Of a DNA stretch of 64,000 nucleotides, positions 24,451-32,503 are shown piece by piece. This DNA comes from Amycolatopsis sp. GM8 (GTDB lineage Bacteria; Actinomycetota; Actinomycetes; Mycobacteriales; Pseudonocardiaceae): assembly GCF_021653975.1 (NCBI RefSeq), contig NZ_JAJKFK010000009.1:180332-244331 (forward strand). Direction: 5' to 3'. The notes under the pieces are model-generated. The model worked only from the letters and a program-made list of their open reading frames with translations. It ran no database searches and had not been told where the DNA came from. The translations under genes were made by a program, and so were the position numbers. Position 1 is the stretch's first letter. Every line of letters begins with the position of its first letter.

Positions 24451-25455
24451 TCAGCCCGCTTCCGGCCGCACGTCACCGCCGTAACGGGCGTCGACGTCGC
24501 CGGTCACGCCCGCCCGCGCGGCCCGCCTGCCCAGCACGAACACATACGTCAGGAACGCGGCCTCGGCCACCACGCCGATCCCGATCCGGGCCCACGTCGG
24601 CAACCCGGACGGGGTCACGAAAGCCTCGATCACCCCGGACACCAGCAGCACGCACGCGAGCCCGAGCGCCATCGCCGCCGTCGCGCGACCCTCCTGGGCG
24701 AGCGCGACCCCGCGGCTGCGCGGGCCCGGGTTGATCACCGCCCAGCCGAGCCGCAGCCCGGCGCCGGCCGCGACGAACACCGCGGTCAGCTCCAGCAGGC
24801 CGTGCGGGGTGATGAGCCCGAAGAAAATGTCGAGCCGCCCGGCCGCGGACATCAGGCCCGCGCTGACGCCGATGTTCGCCGCGTTGGCCCACAGCGCGGC
24901 GATCACCGGAATCCCCGCCAGGACACCGAGGAACAGGCAGGTGGCGGCCACCCACGCGTTGTTCGTCCACACCTGCGCGGCGAACGAGCCCGCGGGGTTG
25001 GACGAGTAGTACGTCTCGAACTCGCCGCCGGGCTGGGTGAGGCGGCGGATCTGCTCGGGCGCGGCGATGCCGGCCTGCACGTGCGTGCTGGTCGCGACCC
25101 ATGCGGCGAGCAGCGCGGTGACCACGATCGTGACCAGCGCGGTCGACAGCCACCAGCGGCGGGCGCGGTAGACGGCGGCCGGGAACCGCTGGGCGAAGAA
25201 CAGCCCGACCTCGCGCCAGGCCGGGGTGTGGGTGCCGGTGACGGCCGAGCGGGCCCGGGTGACCAGCGTCGAAAGGCGGGACAGCAGTGCCGGGTCCGGC
25301 GCGGCCGAGCGCACCGTCGACAGCTGCGTGGCCGCGCGCTGGTACAGCGTGATCAGCTCGTCCGCCTCGGCGCCGTGCAGCCGGCGGCGGTCGAGCAGCT
25401 CACCGAGCCGGTCCCATTCGGCGCGATGCGCCGCGACGAAGAGATCGACGTCCAC
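24451..25455 (-). CDS. Stage II sporulation protein M (SpoIIM/DUF95) family membrane protein
   Basis: A 334-residue integral membrane protein. A helical cytosolic N-terminus (VDVDLFVAAHRAEWDRLGELLDRR...) is followed by six or so membrane spans. It has the SpoIIM family landmarks YSSNPAGSFAAQVWTNNAWVAATCLFLGVLAGIP and GLITPHGLLELTAVFVAAGAGLRLGWAVINPG. The cellular role outside endospore formers is unknown. GTG start is only 22 bases from the divergent RDD start. The SpoIIM-RDD pair normally belongs to the MoxR/DUF58 cluster found at 16229-21158. Confidence 0.88.
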   Translation of the reverse strand: MDVDLFVAAHRAEWDRLGELLDRRRLHGAEADELITLYQRAATQLSTVRSAAPDPALLSRLSTLVTRARSAVTGTHTPAWREVGLFFAQRFPAAVYRARRWWLSTALVTIVVTALLAAWVATSTHVQAGIAAPEQIRRLTQPGGEFETYYSSNPAGSFAAQVWTNNAWVAATCLFLGVLAGIPVIAALWANAANIGVSAGLMSAAGRLDIFFGLITPHGLLELTAVFVAAGAGLRLGWAVINPGPRSRGVALAQEGRATAAMALGLACVLLVSGVIEAFVTPSGLPTWARIGIGVVAEAAFLTYVFVLGRRAARAGVTGDVDARYGGDVRPEAG

Positions 25456-25477
25456 CCGGCCAGATTACAGTTAGCTG

Positions 25478-26272
25478 GTGAGTCCCGAACCCGATCTGGT
25501 GACCGGCGACGCGGTCGTCCTGGACCTGCGGCTGGCCCGGCTGGCGAGCCGCGGGCTGGCGTTCGCCCTCGACGCGGTCATCCAGCTCGCGATCCTGGTC
25601 GCCGGGCTGCTCGTGGTGATCATCGCCGGTCCCGACGACGACGCCCTGCGCGCCACGCTCCTGCTGACCCTGCTCGTGCTGGTGCGCGTCGGATATCCGC
25701 TGCTGTTCGAGGGGCTGGGCCACGGCCGCACCCCGGGGAAGTCCGCGGTCGGGCTGCGCGTGGTGCGCGACGACGGCGGGCCGGTCCGGTTCCGGCATAC
25801 GCTGACGCGGGCCCTGGCGGGCGCGATCGTCGACTTCGGGCCGGTGTTCGCGTGGGGTGCGGTGGCGCTGATCTGCTCGCTGGTGTCGGAGAAGTCCAAG
25901 CGGGTAGGGGACTTCCTCGCCGGGACGGTCGTGGTGATGGAGCGCGCGCCCGCCGAGGTCCGGCTGGACCTCGCGATGCCGCCGCAGCTCATGACGTGGG
26001 CCGCGCAGCTGGACCTGTCCGGGCTCACCGACGATCTCGCGCTCGCCGTGCGCCAGTACCTCGCGCGGTATCACTCGCTGCGGCCGGAAGCGCGGGACAG
26101 CCTGGGGTTCAGCCTCGCGCAGGAGGTCGCCTGGCGGATCGGCGCGGCGGTCCCGCCGGGTGTGCCGCCGTGGGCGTACCTGATGGCGGTGCTGGCGGAA
26201 CGCCGCAACCGCGCCTACCCGCCCCCCGGACCGTGGAACTCACCGTCGCGAATGTGGGACTCACCGTCCTGA
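25478..26272 (+). CDS. RDD family membrane protein
   Basis: A 264-residue protein with the RDD domain: LRLARLASRGLAFALDAVIQLAILVAGLLVVII (R..D motif residues), GRTPGKSAVGLRVVRDDGGPVRF, and the third helix region LTRALAGAIVDFGPVFAWG with KSKRVGDFLAGTVVV. The C-terminal cytosolic part is about 90 residues. The last 13 residues (PWNSPSRMWDSPS) are encoded by the first two units of the 21-bp repeat array, so the array has supplied the tail and stop. GTG start at 25478, essentially leaderless and divergent from SpoIIM. Confidence 0.88.
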   Translation: MSPEPDLVTGDAVVLDLRLARLASRGLAFALDAVIQLAILVAGLLVVIIAGPDDDALRATLLLTLLVLVRVGYPLLFEGLGHGRTPGKSAVGLRVVRDDGGPVRFRHTLTRALAGAIVDFGPVFAWGAVALICSLVSEKSKRVGDFLAGTVVVMERAPAEVRLDLAMPPQLMTWAAQLDLSGLTDDLALAVRQYLARYHSLRPEARDSLGFSLAQEVAWRIGAAVPPGVPPWAYLMAVLAERRNRAYPPPGPWNSPSRMWDSPS

Positions 26273-26411
26273 ACGTCGGACTCGCGTTCCCGAGTGTCGG
26301 ACTCGCCGTCCCGAGCGTCGGACTCGCGGGCGGCACCGGCGGGCCCGCGCGAGTCCGACGTTCCCAACCGCGAGTCGTGCGTTCGGGACGGTGAGTTGTG
26401 CGTTCGCGGCC
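26233..26411. repeat. Bipartite 21-bp tandem repeat array (five direct, three inverted units)
   Basis: Five 21-base units of the GTSGGACTC...type start at 26233, 26254, 26275, 26296 and 26317. After an 11-base centre, three units in opposite orientation (GCGAGTC/GTGAGTT type) start at 26349, 26370 and 26391. The array therefore forms a giant imperfect hairpin between the convergent RDD and zinc peptidase genes. Unit length is a multiple of three, so the RDD frame reads through two units as a 7-residue repeat (W-N/D-S-P-S). There are no spacers, so it is not CRISPR. Confidence 0.88.
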
Positions 26412-26413
26412 GG

Positions 26414-27478
26414 CTAGCTGACGTCGGCGTCGGGGGCGGCGAAGGTGTTGCACTGGGCGAGCCGGTCGCTCTGCGCGCCCTTGCGCCACCACGCCGCGTA
26501 GTGCGCGTTGGTGCCGTGGTCGTGGCTGCCGGACGTGTTGTCCCCGCGGGTCTCCTGGTCGTTCCATGCCGCGTCGAACACGTCCTGGGTGACCGTGCCG
26601 CCGCGGTTGGCCGTCGCGCCGAGGAACATGCCGGAGAAGCATTGCGCCTGCAGCTCCTTGCGGCGCGACATCTCCAGCCCGTCGGTGCTCTGCTGGCCGT
26701 CGCGGTAGATCGCCTGCCACACCGCGTCCATCAGGCCGACGAGGTCCTGCACGTGGTGGCCGTACTCGTGCGCGAACAGCGCGAGATAGATGCCCGGCTT
26801 GTTGCCGTACTGATCGGTCTGCAGCCCGCGATACGGGATGTACAGGTGGTCCTTGCAGTAGTAAGACGCCGTGGCCAGGCCGACGTCGATGGTGCCGCAG
26901 TCGGTGGTGAAGCTCGGCCCCGCCGGGAACTCCAGCTTCGGCGGGGAGAACGGCAGGTTCATCGACGTGAGCAGCTGCCCCCACCGGTCGTTGAGGCACT
27001 GCGCCGCGGCGGTGAAGAACGCCTCGGAGGCGGCCGGGCTGCTCGGCCAGCCGGGCAGGTTGCAGCCCGCGTTCGACAGGCCCGCGTTCGGGTTGGTCAG
27101 CAGCGGATGGTCGGCGAGCGTGAACACCTGACGCGGGCCGGCCGGCGACGACGGGGTGCTCGACGTCGACGTGGTGGCGCGGCTGGATGACGTGCGCGTG
27201 CTGGTCGAGGGGGTCGTGCGGGTGCTCGACGTGGGCGACGGCGTGTCCGTCGTGTCGTAGGAGGCCGCGTTGCTGGAGCCGGACGGCCCCGAGGTCAGCG
27301 CGACGACCAGGGACACCGTGAGCAGCACCGCCGCGCCGAGTGAGATGGCGACGATCGCCCCCACGGGCTTCTTCTTCGGCGCGGGTGGCTGCGGCGGGCG
27401 CGGACCCCACGGGGGTGGCTGCTGCGGGGGATAGGGACCCCAGGGCGGCGGCCACTGGCCTGGTGGAGGTTGGCTCAT
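26414..27478 (-). CDS. YpfJ-type neutral zinc metallopeptidase (copy 2)
   Basis: A 354-residue paralogue of 15178-16113. It has a longer cytosolic Pro/Trp-rich N-terminus (QPPPGQWPPPWGPYPPQQPP), a membrane helix (GAIVAISLGAAVLLTVSLVVAL), a Ser/Thr-rich external linker, then the metallopeptidase domain with LFAHEYGHHVQ, RRKELQAQCFSGMFLGAT and DHGTNAHYAAWWRKGAQ. The C-terminus NTFAAPDADVS differs by one residue from copy 1. ATG at 27478 with GGGAGA upstream. The stop abuts the 21-bp array. Confidence 0.87.
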   Translation of the reverse strand: MSQPPPGQWPPPWGPYPPQQPPPWGPRPPQPPAPKKKPVGAIVAISLGAAVLLTVSLVVALTSGPSGSSNAASYDTTDTPSPTSSTRTTPSTSTRTSSSRATTSTSSTPSSPAGPRQVFTLADHPLLTNPNAGLSNAGCNLPGWPSSPAASEAFFTAAAQCLNDRWGQLLTSMNLPFSPPKLEFPAGPSFTTDCGTIDVGLATASYYCKDHLYIPYRGLQTDQYGNKPGIYLALFAHEYGHHVQDLVGLMDAVWQAIYRDGQQSTDGLEMSRRKELQAQCFSGMFLGATANRGGTVTQDVFDAAWNDQETRGDNTSGSHDHGTNAHYAAWWRKGAQSDRLAQCNTFAAPDADVS

Positions 27479-27942
27479 CGCCCGCTTGTCTCCCGGTGCT
27501 CGGGCACGCCTGTCTGCGCGCGTCTTGCAGCATAAGGGGTGCGCCCGCCGCCGGGTGCCCTCCGGCGGAATTCGACCCCTCGGTATCCGGCCCGACCACA
27601 CCCGCCGCGACCTGCGCATCGCCGGTGTTCAGGTCGTCTGTCCAAATAGGACACGTGCGCTTTGTGGCAACGCGTGGCCTGGATGGCGCACCCCGAGATC
27701 CAGGACGCCGCCATCTGCTAGGCCATTCGCCGGGGAAGTCGGCCGAACGCTGGGGGCCGACGCTTGTCGTTTACCGACGGGCCGTCGCGCGCTCACCTTC
27801 CAGTCCCTCTCTTGTTTGTTTACCCGAGCAAAGCTTTCGATCTCGGCGGCGGAACTCACGCCAGCCGCCGCTCTGGGGTGATCAGCTGTGGGGTCGTCCC
27901 TTTGTCGCAGCGGTCTCGGGACCGCACCAGGAGGGGGACCAC
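27479..27942. other. 464-bp intergenic region between divergent genes
   Basis: No convincing gene in either direction; the open frames here lack codon bias. It is locally AT-richer (27800-27845, around TTGTTTGTTTACC) and must hold the promoters of the zinc peptidase (minus) and the DUF1508 gene (plus). A strong ribosome binding site AGGAGGGGGA sits at its right end. I see no hairpin or RNA gene I can name. Confidence 0.5.
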
Positions 27943-28383
27943 GTGTCGCGCTTCCAGTTGTACCGCACGGATGAATCGAGAATTCGGTGGAGACTGCTCG
28001 GGGGTAACAACCGCGTGTTGTGCGTGGGCGAGCGCTGGCACGCCGATCAGGCGGCGGCGCTGGCCGAGGTCGCGCTCGTGCGGCTGGTCGCGCCCCGCGC
28101 CGATCTCACGGTCGAGCACGAGGAAACCGCGTTGTGGTGGTGGCGGGCCGTCGTGGGAAAGGCGAACCTCGTCAAATCGGCCCAGGGATTCGCGCGCCGC
28201 ATCGACGCCGAACGAGCCGTCGAGCGTTTCCGGCGCTGTGCGCCGGCCGCGGTGGTCGAACCGGGGCTGGCGGTCTTTCCCCCCGGCCGGCGCGGCCGGT
28301 TGCTGCATCCGGTGGTGCACCGTTCGCTGAACCGGAGCAAACCGAATGGTTTAGACGTTGCGCCGCAGCGGCCTGTTGGCTGA
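27943..28383 (+). CDS. Two-repeat DUF1508 (YegP-like) protein
   Basis: A 146-residue cytosolic protein with two DUF1508/UPF0339 units: FQLYRTDESRIRWRLLGGNNRVLCVGERW (residues 4-32) and a second, ALWWWRAVVGKANLVKSAQGFARRIDAERAVERFRR (about 62-97), followed by a basic tail. YegP-type proteins have no firm biochemical role. GTG at 27943 follows AGGAGGGGGACCAC. It lies 105 bases upstream of pstC in the same direction and could be the first gene of that transcript. Confidence 0.75.
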   Translation: MSRFQLYRTDESRIRWRLLGGNNRVLCVGERWHADQAAALAEVALVRLVAPRADLTVEHEETALWWWRAVVGKANLVKSAQGFARRIDAERAVERFRRCAPAAVVEPGLAVFPPGRRGRLLHPVVHRSLNRSKPNGLDVAPQRPVG

Positions 28384-28385
28384 CC

Positions 28386-28418
28386 GTTCACCCCGCGATC
28401 CGGCCCCGGTCATGCCGG
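28386..28418 (+). promoter_or_regulatory. Possible PHO box upstream of pstC
   Basis: Three consecutive 11-base units: GTTCACCCCGC, GATCCGGCCCC, GGTCATGCCGG. The outer two match the actinomycete PhoP repeat unit (G-G/T-TCA-YYY-R-S-G) at about 9 of 11 positions; the middle one is weak. Position about 70 bases before pstC fits PhoP activation under phosphate limitation. Confidence 0.35.
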
Positions 28419-28488
28419 TGCACTTCGCTTTCCTTGGGGCACTGCGGGTTTTTCGAGAAGAAGAAAAGTCGAGAGGCGGGAAGGTTCT

Positions 28489-29505
28489 GTGACAACGCTG
28501 GCCGGCGACACCGGGTCGTCAGGCGCGGACGCTTCGGCCGACAAACCGCGATCGATCCGGCCCGGGGTACCGGTTTCCGACCGGGTGTTCCGCGCGATCG
28601 CGCGGGGCGGCGGAATTCTCATGCTGGTCATCATGCTCGGTATCGCGGGCTTCCTGGGCCAGCAGGCGGCGCCCGCGCTCGGCGTTTTCGGCTGGCATTT
28701 CTTCACGGTCCAGACCTGGGAGGGCGAGCACCTCGGGGTGCTCGGGGTGATCACCGGAACCCTGCTGGTCGCGGTCGTGGCGATCGTGGTGTCGTTCCCG
28801 CTGGCGATGTTCACCGCGCTCTACATCGCCGAGTATTCGCCGCGCTGGTTGCGCCGCACCCTGATCGCCGTCCTCGACCTGATGGCCGCGGTGCCCAGCG
28901 TGGTGTACGGCCTGTGGGGATTCGCGGTCCTCCAGAACAACACGATCTACCTGTCCCGCTGGCTGCACACCTATCTCGGTTTCCTTCCCTTCTTCCACGT
29001 CGACACCGATCCGCACGCGGCGTTGTGGGACAAGAGCATGTACACCTCGTCGATCTTCATCAGCGGCCTGGTCGTCTCGCTGATGGTGATCCCGATCGCG
29101 TGCTCGGTGATGCGTGAGGTGTTCTCCCAGGCGCCGCAAGGGGAACGGGAGGCGGCGCTGGCCTTGGGCGGCACCCGGTGGGGCATGGTTCGCGCGGTGG
29201 TGCTGCCGTTCGGCCGAGGCGGGATCATCGGCGGCACCATGCTCGGGCTGGGCCGCGCGCTGGGCGAAACCATTGCCATCACCTACATCCTGTCGCCGGA
29301 CTTCAGTGTGCACTTCCGGATTCTCGAGAAGGGTGGCAGCACGATTTCGTCGCTCATCGCGAACCGGTTCGGCGACGCCACGGGTGTCCAGGTGTCCGCA
29401 CTGCTGGCCGCGGGCCTGACGCTGTTCGCCATCACGCTGGTGGTCAACATGATCGCGGGCTTCGTGGTCGCGCGCAGCCGTAGCGGTGCGGCGACGGAGA
29501 TCTGA
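28489..29505 (+). CDS. pstC: Phosphate ABC transporter permease PstC
   Basis: A 338-residue inner-membrane permease with about six helices. Diagnostic segments are LGVLGVITGTLLVAVVAIVVSFPLAMFTALYIAEYSP, LDLMAAVPSVVYGLWGFAVL and the EAA-type loop REAALALGGTRWGMVRAVVLPFGRGGIIGGTMLGLGRALGETIAITY. With PstA it forms the phosphate channel driven by PstB. GTG start at 28489 with GGGAAGG upstream. pstA follows after 8 bases. Unlike the standard order, pstS-like genes follow pstA and pstB lies 10 kb away. Confidence 0.93.
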   Translation: MTTLAGDTGSSGADASADKPRSIRPGVPVSDRVFRAIARGGGILMLVIMLGIAGFLGQQAAPALGVFGWHFFTVQTWEGEHLGVLGVITGTLLVAVVAIVVSFPLAMFTALYIAEYSPRWLRRTLIAVLDLMAAVPSVVYGLWGFAVLQNNTIYLSRWLHTYLGFLPFFHVDTDPHAALWDKSMYTSSIFISGLVVSLMVIPIACSVMREVFSQAPQGEREAALALGGTRWGMVRAVVLPFGRGGIIGGTMLGLGRALGETIAITYILSPDFSVHFRILEKGGSTISSLIANRFGDATGVQVSALLAAGLTLFAITLVVNMIAGFVVARSRSGAATEI

Positions 29506-29513
29506 GGAAACCC

Positions 29514-30746
29514 ATGCAGGACAACACGAACTACGGCGCGGTCGACGGAGCAGGCCCCAGCACCGGCGAAGCGACCGTCCCGATCGACGTCGGCGCCGGG
29601 CCGGGTGCCACGGCCACCGCGACCGCCCCGGCCAAGCCCACCACCGCCACAATGGCCCCGGCGCCGCCCGCCCCGGCGCGCCCGAGCGGTCCCGCCAAAC
29701 CCGAGCGGCGGCGCAATCTCCGTACCTCGACGCTGGACGACTACCTGTCGGTGATCGGCGCGCTGATCGGCTCGCTGTGCCTGGTGTGGTTGTGCTACAA
29801 CCGCTTGCTGCCCTTCTCCGGCCCGCTCGGCTTCGCGGTGTGCTGGTTCGTCGCATTCCTGGCCTTGTACGCGGTCGTCACCTCGTTGCGGCACGGCCGG
29901 CCCCAATTGGCCGATCGGATGATGGCGGTCGTGATGCACGCGGCGGCCATCATCGTCGTCGCGACCCTGGCGTACGTCGTCGTCAGCACCCTGTGGGGCG
30001 GCCGCGATGCCTTGTCCCACTTGAACTTCTTCACCGAGGACCTGCGGAACACCGGCTCGCTGGACCCGCTCAGCAGCGGCGGCGTGCTCCACGCGCTGGT
30101 CGGGACGCTGGTCGAGATCGCTATCTCGATCGTGATCGTGTTGCCGCTGGGGGTGCTCACGGCGGTGTATCTCAACGAAGTGGGCGGCCGGGCGGCGCAG
30201 ATCGTCCGCACGGTGGTGGAGGCGATGACCGCGCTGCCGGACATCCTCGCCGGTCTGTTCATCTACGTGTTACTGCTCCTGGTTCTCGGGTTCCAGTTCT
30301 CGGGTTTCGCGGCGGCGGTGGCGCTTTCGGTGACGATGTTGCCGATCACCGCTCGCGCGGCCGAGGTCGTGCTGCGCGTGGTGCCGAACGGGCTGCGCGA
30401 GGCGAGCCTGGCGCTTGGCGCGTCGCAGTGGCAGACGGTCTGGCGAGTCGTCCTGCCGACCGCGCGCGCGGGCCTGGCGACGGCACTGATCCTCGGTGTG
30501 GCCCGTGGTATCGGGGAGACCGCCCCGGTGCTGCTCACCGCCGGATACGGGACCTACCTGAACGCCAACCCGTTCAGCGGGCCGATGGCCTCGCTGCCGC
30601 TGTTCGCCTACACGCTGTCCAAGTCGCCGTCCGAAATGGACGTCGCGCGCGGTTATGGCGGCGCGTCGGTGCTGCTCGTGCTGGTTGTGCTGCTGTTCGT
30701 GGTCGCGCGGGTGCTCGCCGGGCGCGGCCGGGAGGGTCGTCGATGA
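29514..30746 (+). CDS. pstA: Phosphate ABC transporter permease PstA
   Basis: A 410-residue permease, longer than usual PstA because of a Pro/Ala/Thr-rich N-terminus (about 65 residues) and two or three extra membrane helices before the core. The core has TLVEIAISIVIVLPLGVLTAVYLNEVGG, VEAMTALPDILAGLFIYVLL and the EAA loop REASLALGASQWQTVWRVVLPTARAGLATALILGVARGIGETAPVLLTAGYG. Partner of PstC. An unusually long periplasmic-side region suggests contact with the anchored binding proteins encoded next. Confidence 0.92.
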   Translation: MQDNTNYGAVDGAGPSTGEATVPIDVGAGPGATATATAPAKPTTATMAPAPPAPARPSGPAKPERRRNLRTSTLDDYLSVIGALIGSLCLVWLCYNRLLPFSGPLGFAVCWFVAFLALYAVVTSLRHGRPQLADRMMAVVMHAAAIIVVATLAYVVVSTLWGGRDALSHLNFFTEDLRNTGSLDPLSSGGVLHALVGTLVEIAISIVIVLPLGVLTAVYLNEVGGRAAQIVRTVVEAMTALPDILAGLFIYVLLLLVLGFQFSGFAAAVALSVTMLPITARAAEVVLRVVPNGLREASLALGASQWQTVWRVVLPTARAGLATALILGVARGIGETAPVLLTAGYGTYLNANPFSGPMASLPLFAYTLSKSPSEMDVARGYGGASVLLVLVVLLFVVARVLAGRGREGRR

Positions 30747-30795
30747 GCGGCCGGAATTCAGTCGATCGGGAGTCCGCAGGCGTGGGAGAAGGAAA

Positions 30796-32472
30796 GTGTT
30801 GAACGAGATGCGGCGGCACCGATGGTGGCGCCCGATGGTGCGACTTGTGGCGATACTCGGCGCGGCAACGCTACTGATCGTGAGCGGTGGCCCCGGAGCG
30901 CCGGTGGCCGGCGCGGTGGGCGAGGCGATTTCGGGCAGTGGCTCGACGTGGAGCTTCCCCATGGTGAACCAGTGGCGGGCGGACGTCGCATCGCAGGGCA
31001 CGAACGTCAACATCGGGCCGGGCGGGTCGAGCGTCGGGCGTCAGCAGTTCGCCGATGGGATCACCGACTTCGGTGACTCCGACATCGCTTACCAGGGCAG
31101 GGATCTCCTCACCGGCCAGCAAGACGTGTCCATCCGTGCCTACGCCTATATTCCGGTCATCGCCGGTGGTACGTCGCTGATGTACCACCTGGAAGCCGGT
31201 GGGCAGCTGATCCGGAACGTGCGGCTGTCGGACCTCACCGTGGCCAGGATCTTCACCGGCAAGATCACCATGTGGAACGATCCGGCCATCACCGCGGACA
31301 TGAACGGTCATGCGCTGCCGGCCAAGAAGATCCAGGTGATCGTCAACTCACAGGGCGCGGGTACGTCGTTCCAGTTCACCGACTGGCTGTCGAAGCGGCA
31401 CCCGGATCTGTGGAAGGACTACGCCGGCAACAACGTGCCCACCTCCTACTACCCGATCAAGTTGCCCAACTTCTCGGGCCAGGCCGGTGACGACCGGATC
31501 GCCGCCACGATCGAGGGCCCGAACGCCGACGGAGCGATCAGCTTCGTCCAGTACTCGTACCCATTTTCGAAGGGCTGGCCGGTGGCCAAGGTGCTGAACC
31601 CAGGTGGCTACTACACGGTGCCGACTCCGGGGAACGTCGCCTTCGCGCTCCAGAGCGCCCGTGTCGAGACCGCCAACCACGACCCCAAGGTGTACCTGAC
31701 CCAGGATTTGTCGGGCGTCTACACGGCGGGCGACCCGCGGGTTTACCCGCTGTCATCCTACTCGTACATGATCATCCCGATCGACCCGAGCGACCCGCAC
31801 GAGACTGAAGGCAAAGCACAGACCTTCGCGAACTTCTCCTACTACTCGTTGTGTAACGGGCAGGCGAAGGCGCCGGCGCTGGGCTACTCACCACTGCCGT
31901 ACGTCCTGGTGCAAGCCGCGTTCGACCAGGTTCCGAACTACTCGAAGATGAAGCCGGAGTTCCACAGCAACCAGGACCCGAAGACCTGTGACAACCCGAC
32001 CTTCGACAAGAACAACCTCAACCGGAACCTGCTGGCCGAAACCGACCCGTTGCCGCCGCCCTGCGACAGGGTGGGGCAGGGACCGTGCGAGTCGAACGAC
32101 CCCAATTCCCCCTCGTCCCGGAACCCGGCCGGTGGCGCGGGCGGCAACGGTAACGGCAACGGCGCGAACGGAAACGGAAATGGCAACGGCGCCAACGGAA
32201 ACGGCGCGAACGACGACGCTGCCAACGGCAACGCGAACGGCGACAACGCGGCCCAGGACGCCGCGCTGGGTCTCGGCCAGGACCAGAACGGCTCCGCGGA
32301 TTCCGCGGTGGCCGGCACGTCGAGCCAGTTGGCGGCGTTCCGCGGTAGCGGGATGACCACGCTGCTGGGCGTGCTCGCGGCGATCGAACTGATTCTGGTG
32401 CTCCTGGTGCCCGCGCTCGTGCGGCGCGCGCTCGAGCGCCGGCAACAGGGGCAGAAAAATGGGAACGGCTGA
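30796..32472 (+). CDS. Membrane-anchored PstS-like phosphate-binding protein
   Basis: A 558-residue protein with a signal peptide (LVAILGAATLLIVSGGPGAPVAGA). The PstS-type domain shows ISGSGSTWSFPMVNQWRADV, NIGPGGSSVGRQQFADGITDFGDSDI, YIPVIAGGTSLMYHLE, LSDLTVARIFTGKITMWNDPAI and SQGAGTSFQFTDWL, all ligand-loop regions of phosphate receptors. A Gly/Asn low-complexity stalk follows (about residues 448-490, GNGNGANGN-type), then a C-terminal helix (TTLLGVLAAIELILVLLVPALV) with a basic tail, so it is a type-I anchored receptor rather than a lipoprotein. GTG at 30796; TTG at 30799 is an alternative. Confidence 0.85.
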   Translation: MLNEMRRHRWWRPMVRLVAILGAATLLIVSGGPGAPVAGAVGEAISGSGSTWSFPMVNQWRADVASQGTNVNIGPGGSSVGRQQFADGITDFGDSDIAYQGRDLLTGQQDVSIRAYAYIPVIAGGTSLMYHLEAGGQLIRNVRLSDLTVARIFTGKITMWNDPAITADMNGHALPAKKIQVIVNSQGAGTSFQFTDWLSKRHPDLWKDYAGNNVPTSYYPIKLPNFSGQAGDDRIAATIEGPNADGAISFVQYSYPFSKGWPVAKVLNPGGYYTVPTPGNVAFALQSARVETANHDPKVYLTQDLSGVYTAGDPRVYPLSSYSYMIIPIDPSDPHETEGKAQTFANFSYYSLCNGQAKAPALGYSPLPYVLVQAAFDQVPNYSKMKPEFHSNQDPKTCDNPTFDKNNLNRNLLAETDPLPPPCDRVGQGPCESNDPNSPSSRNPAGGAGGNGNGNGANGNGNGNGANGNGANDDAANGNANGDNAAQDAALGLGQDQNGSADSAVAGTSSQLAAFRGSGMTTLLGVLAAIELILVLLVPALVRRALERRQQGQKNGNG

Positions 32473-32503
32473 CGTGCACGAGCACAGGGACGGGAGAACC
32501 ACG

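Noticed and set aside
23877..24476. A single 199-residue protein in place of the toxin
   Set aside because: The upstream half is a shadow of the antitoxin in another frame; the internal GTG at 24176 has a good ribosome binding site and gives a normal MazF length.
26233..26411. Possible CRISPR array
   Set aside because: Units are contiguous 21-mers without spacers, change orientation in the middle, and no cas genes are present.
27486..27881. A 131-codon open frame in the gap before the DUF1508 gene
   Set aside because: No homology, mixed codon use and no ribosome binding site; the strong ribosome binding site belongs to the gene at 27943.
32140..32260. Short tandem repeat of AACGG-type units as a possible regulatory repeat
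   Set aside because: It is the coding sequence of the Gly/Asn stalk of the anchored PstS-like protein; codons vary and the frame is kept.
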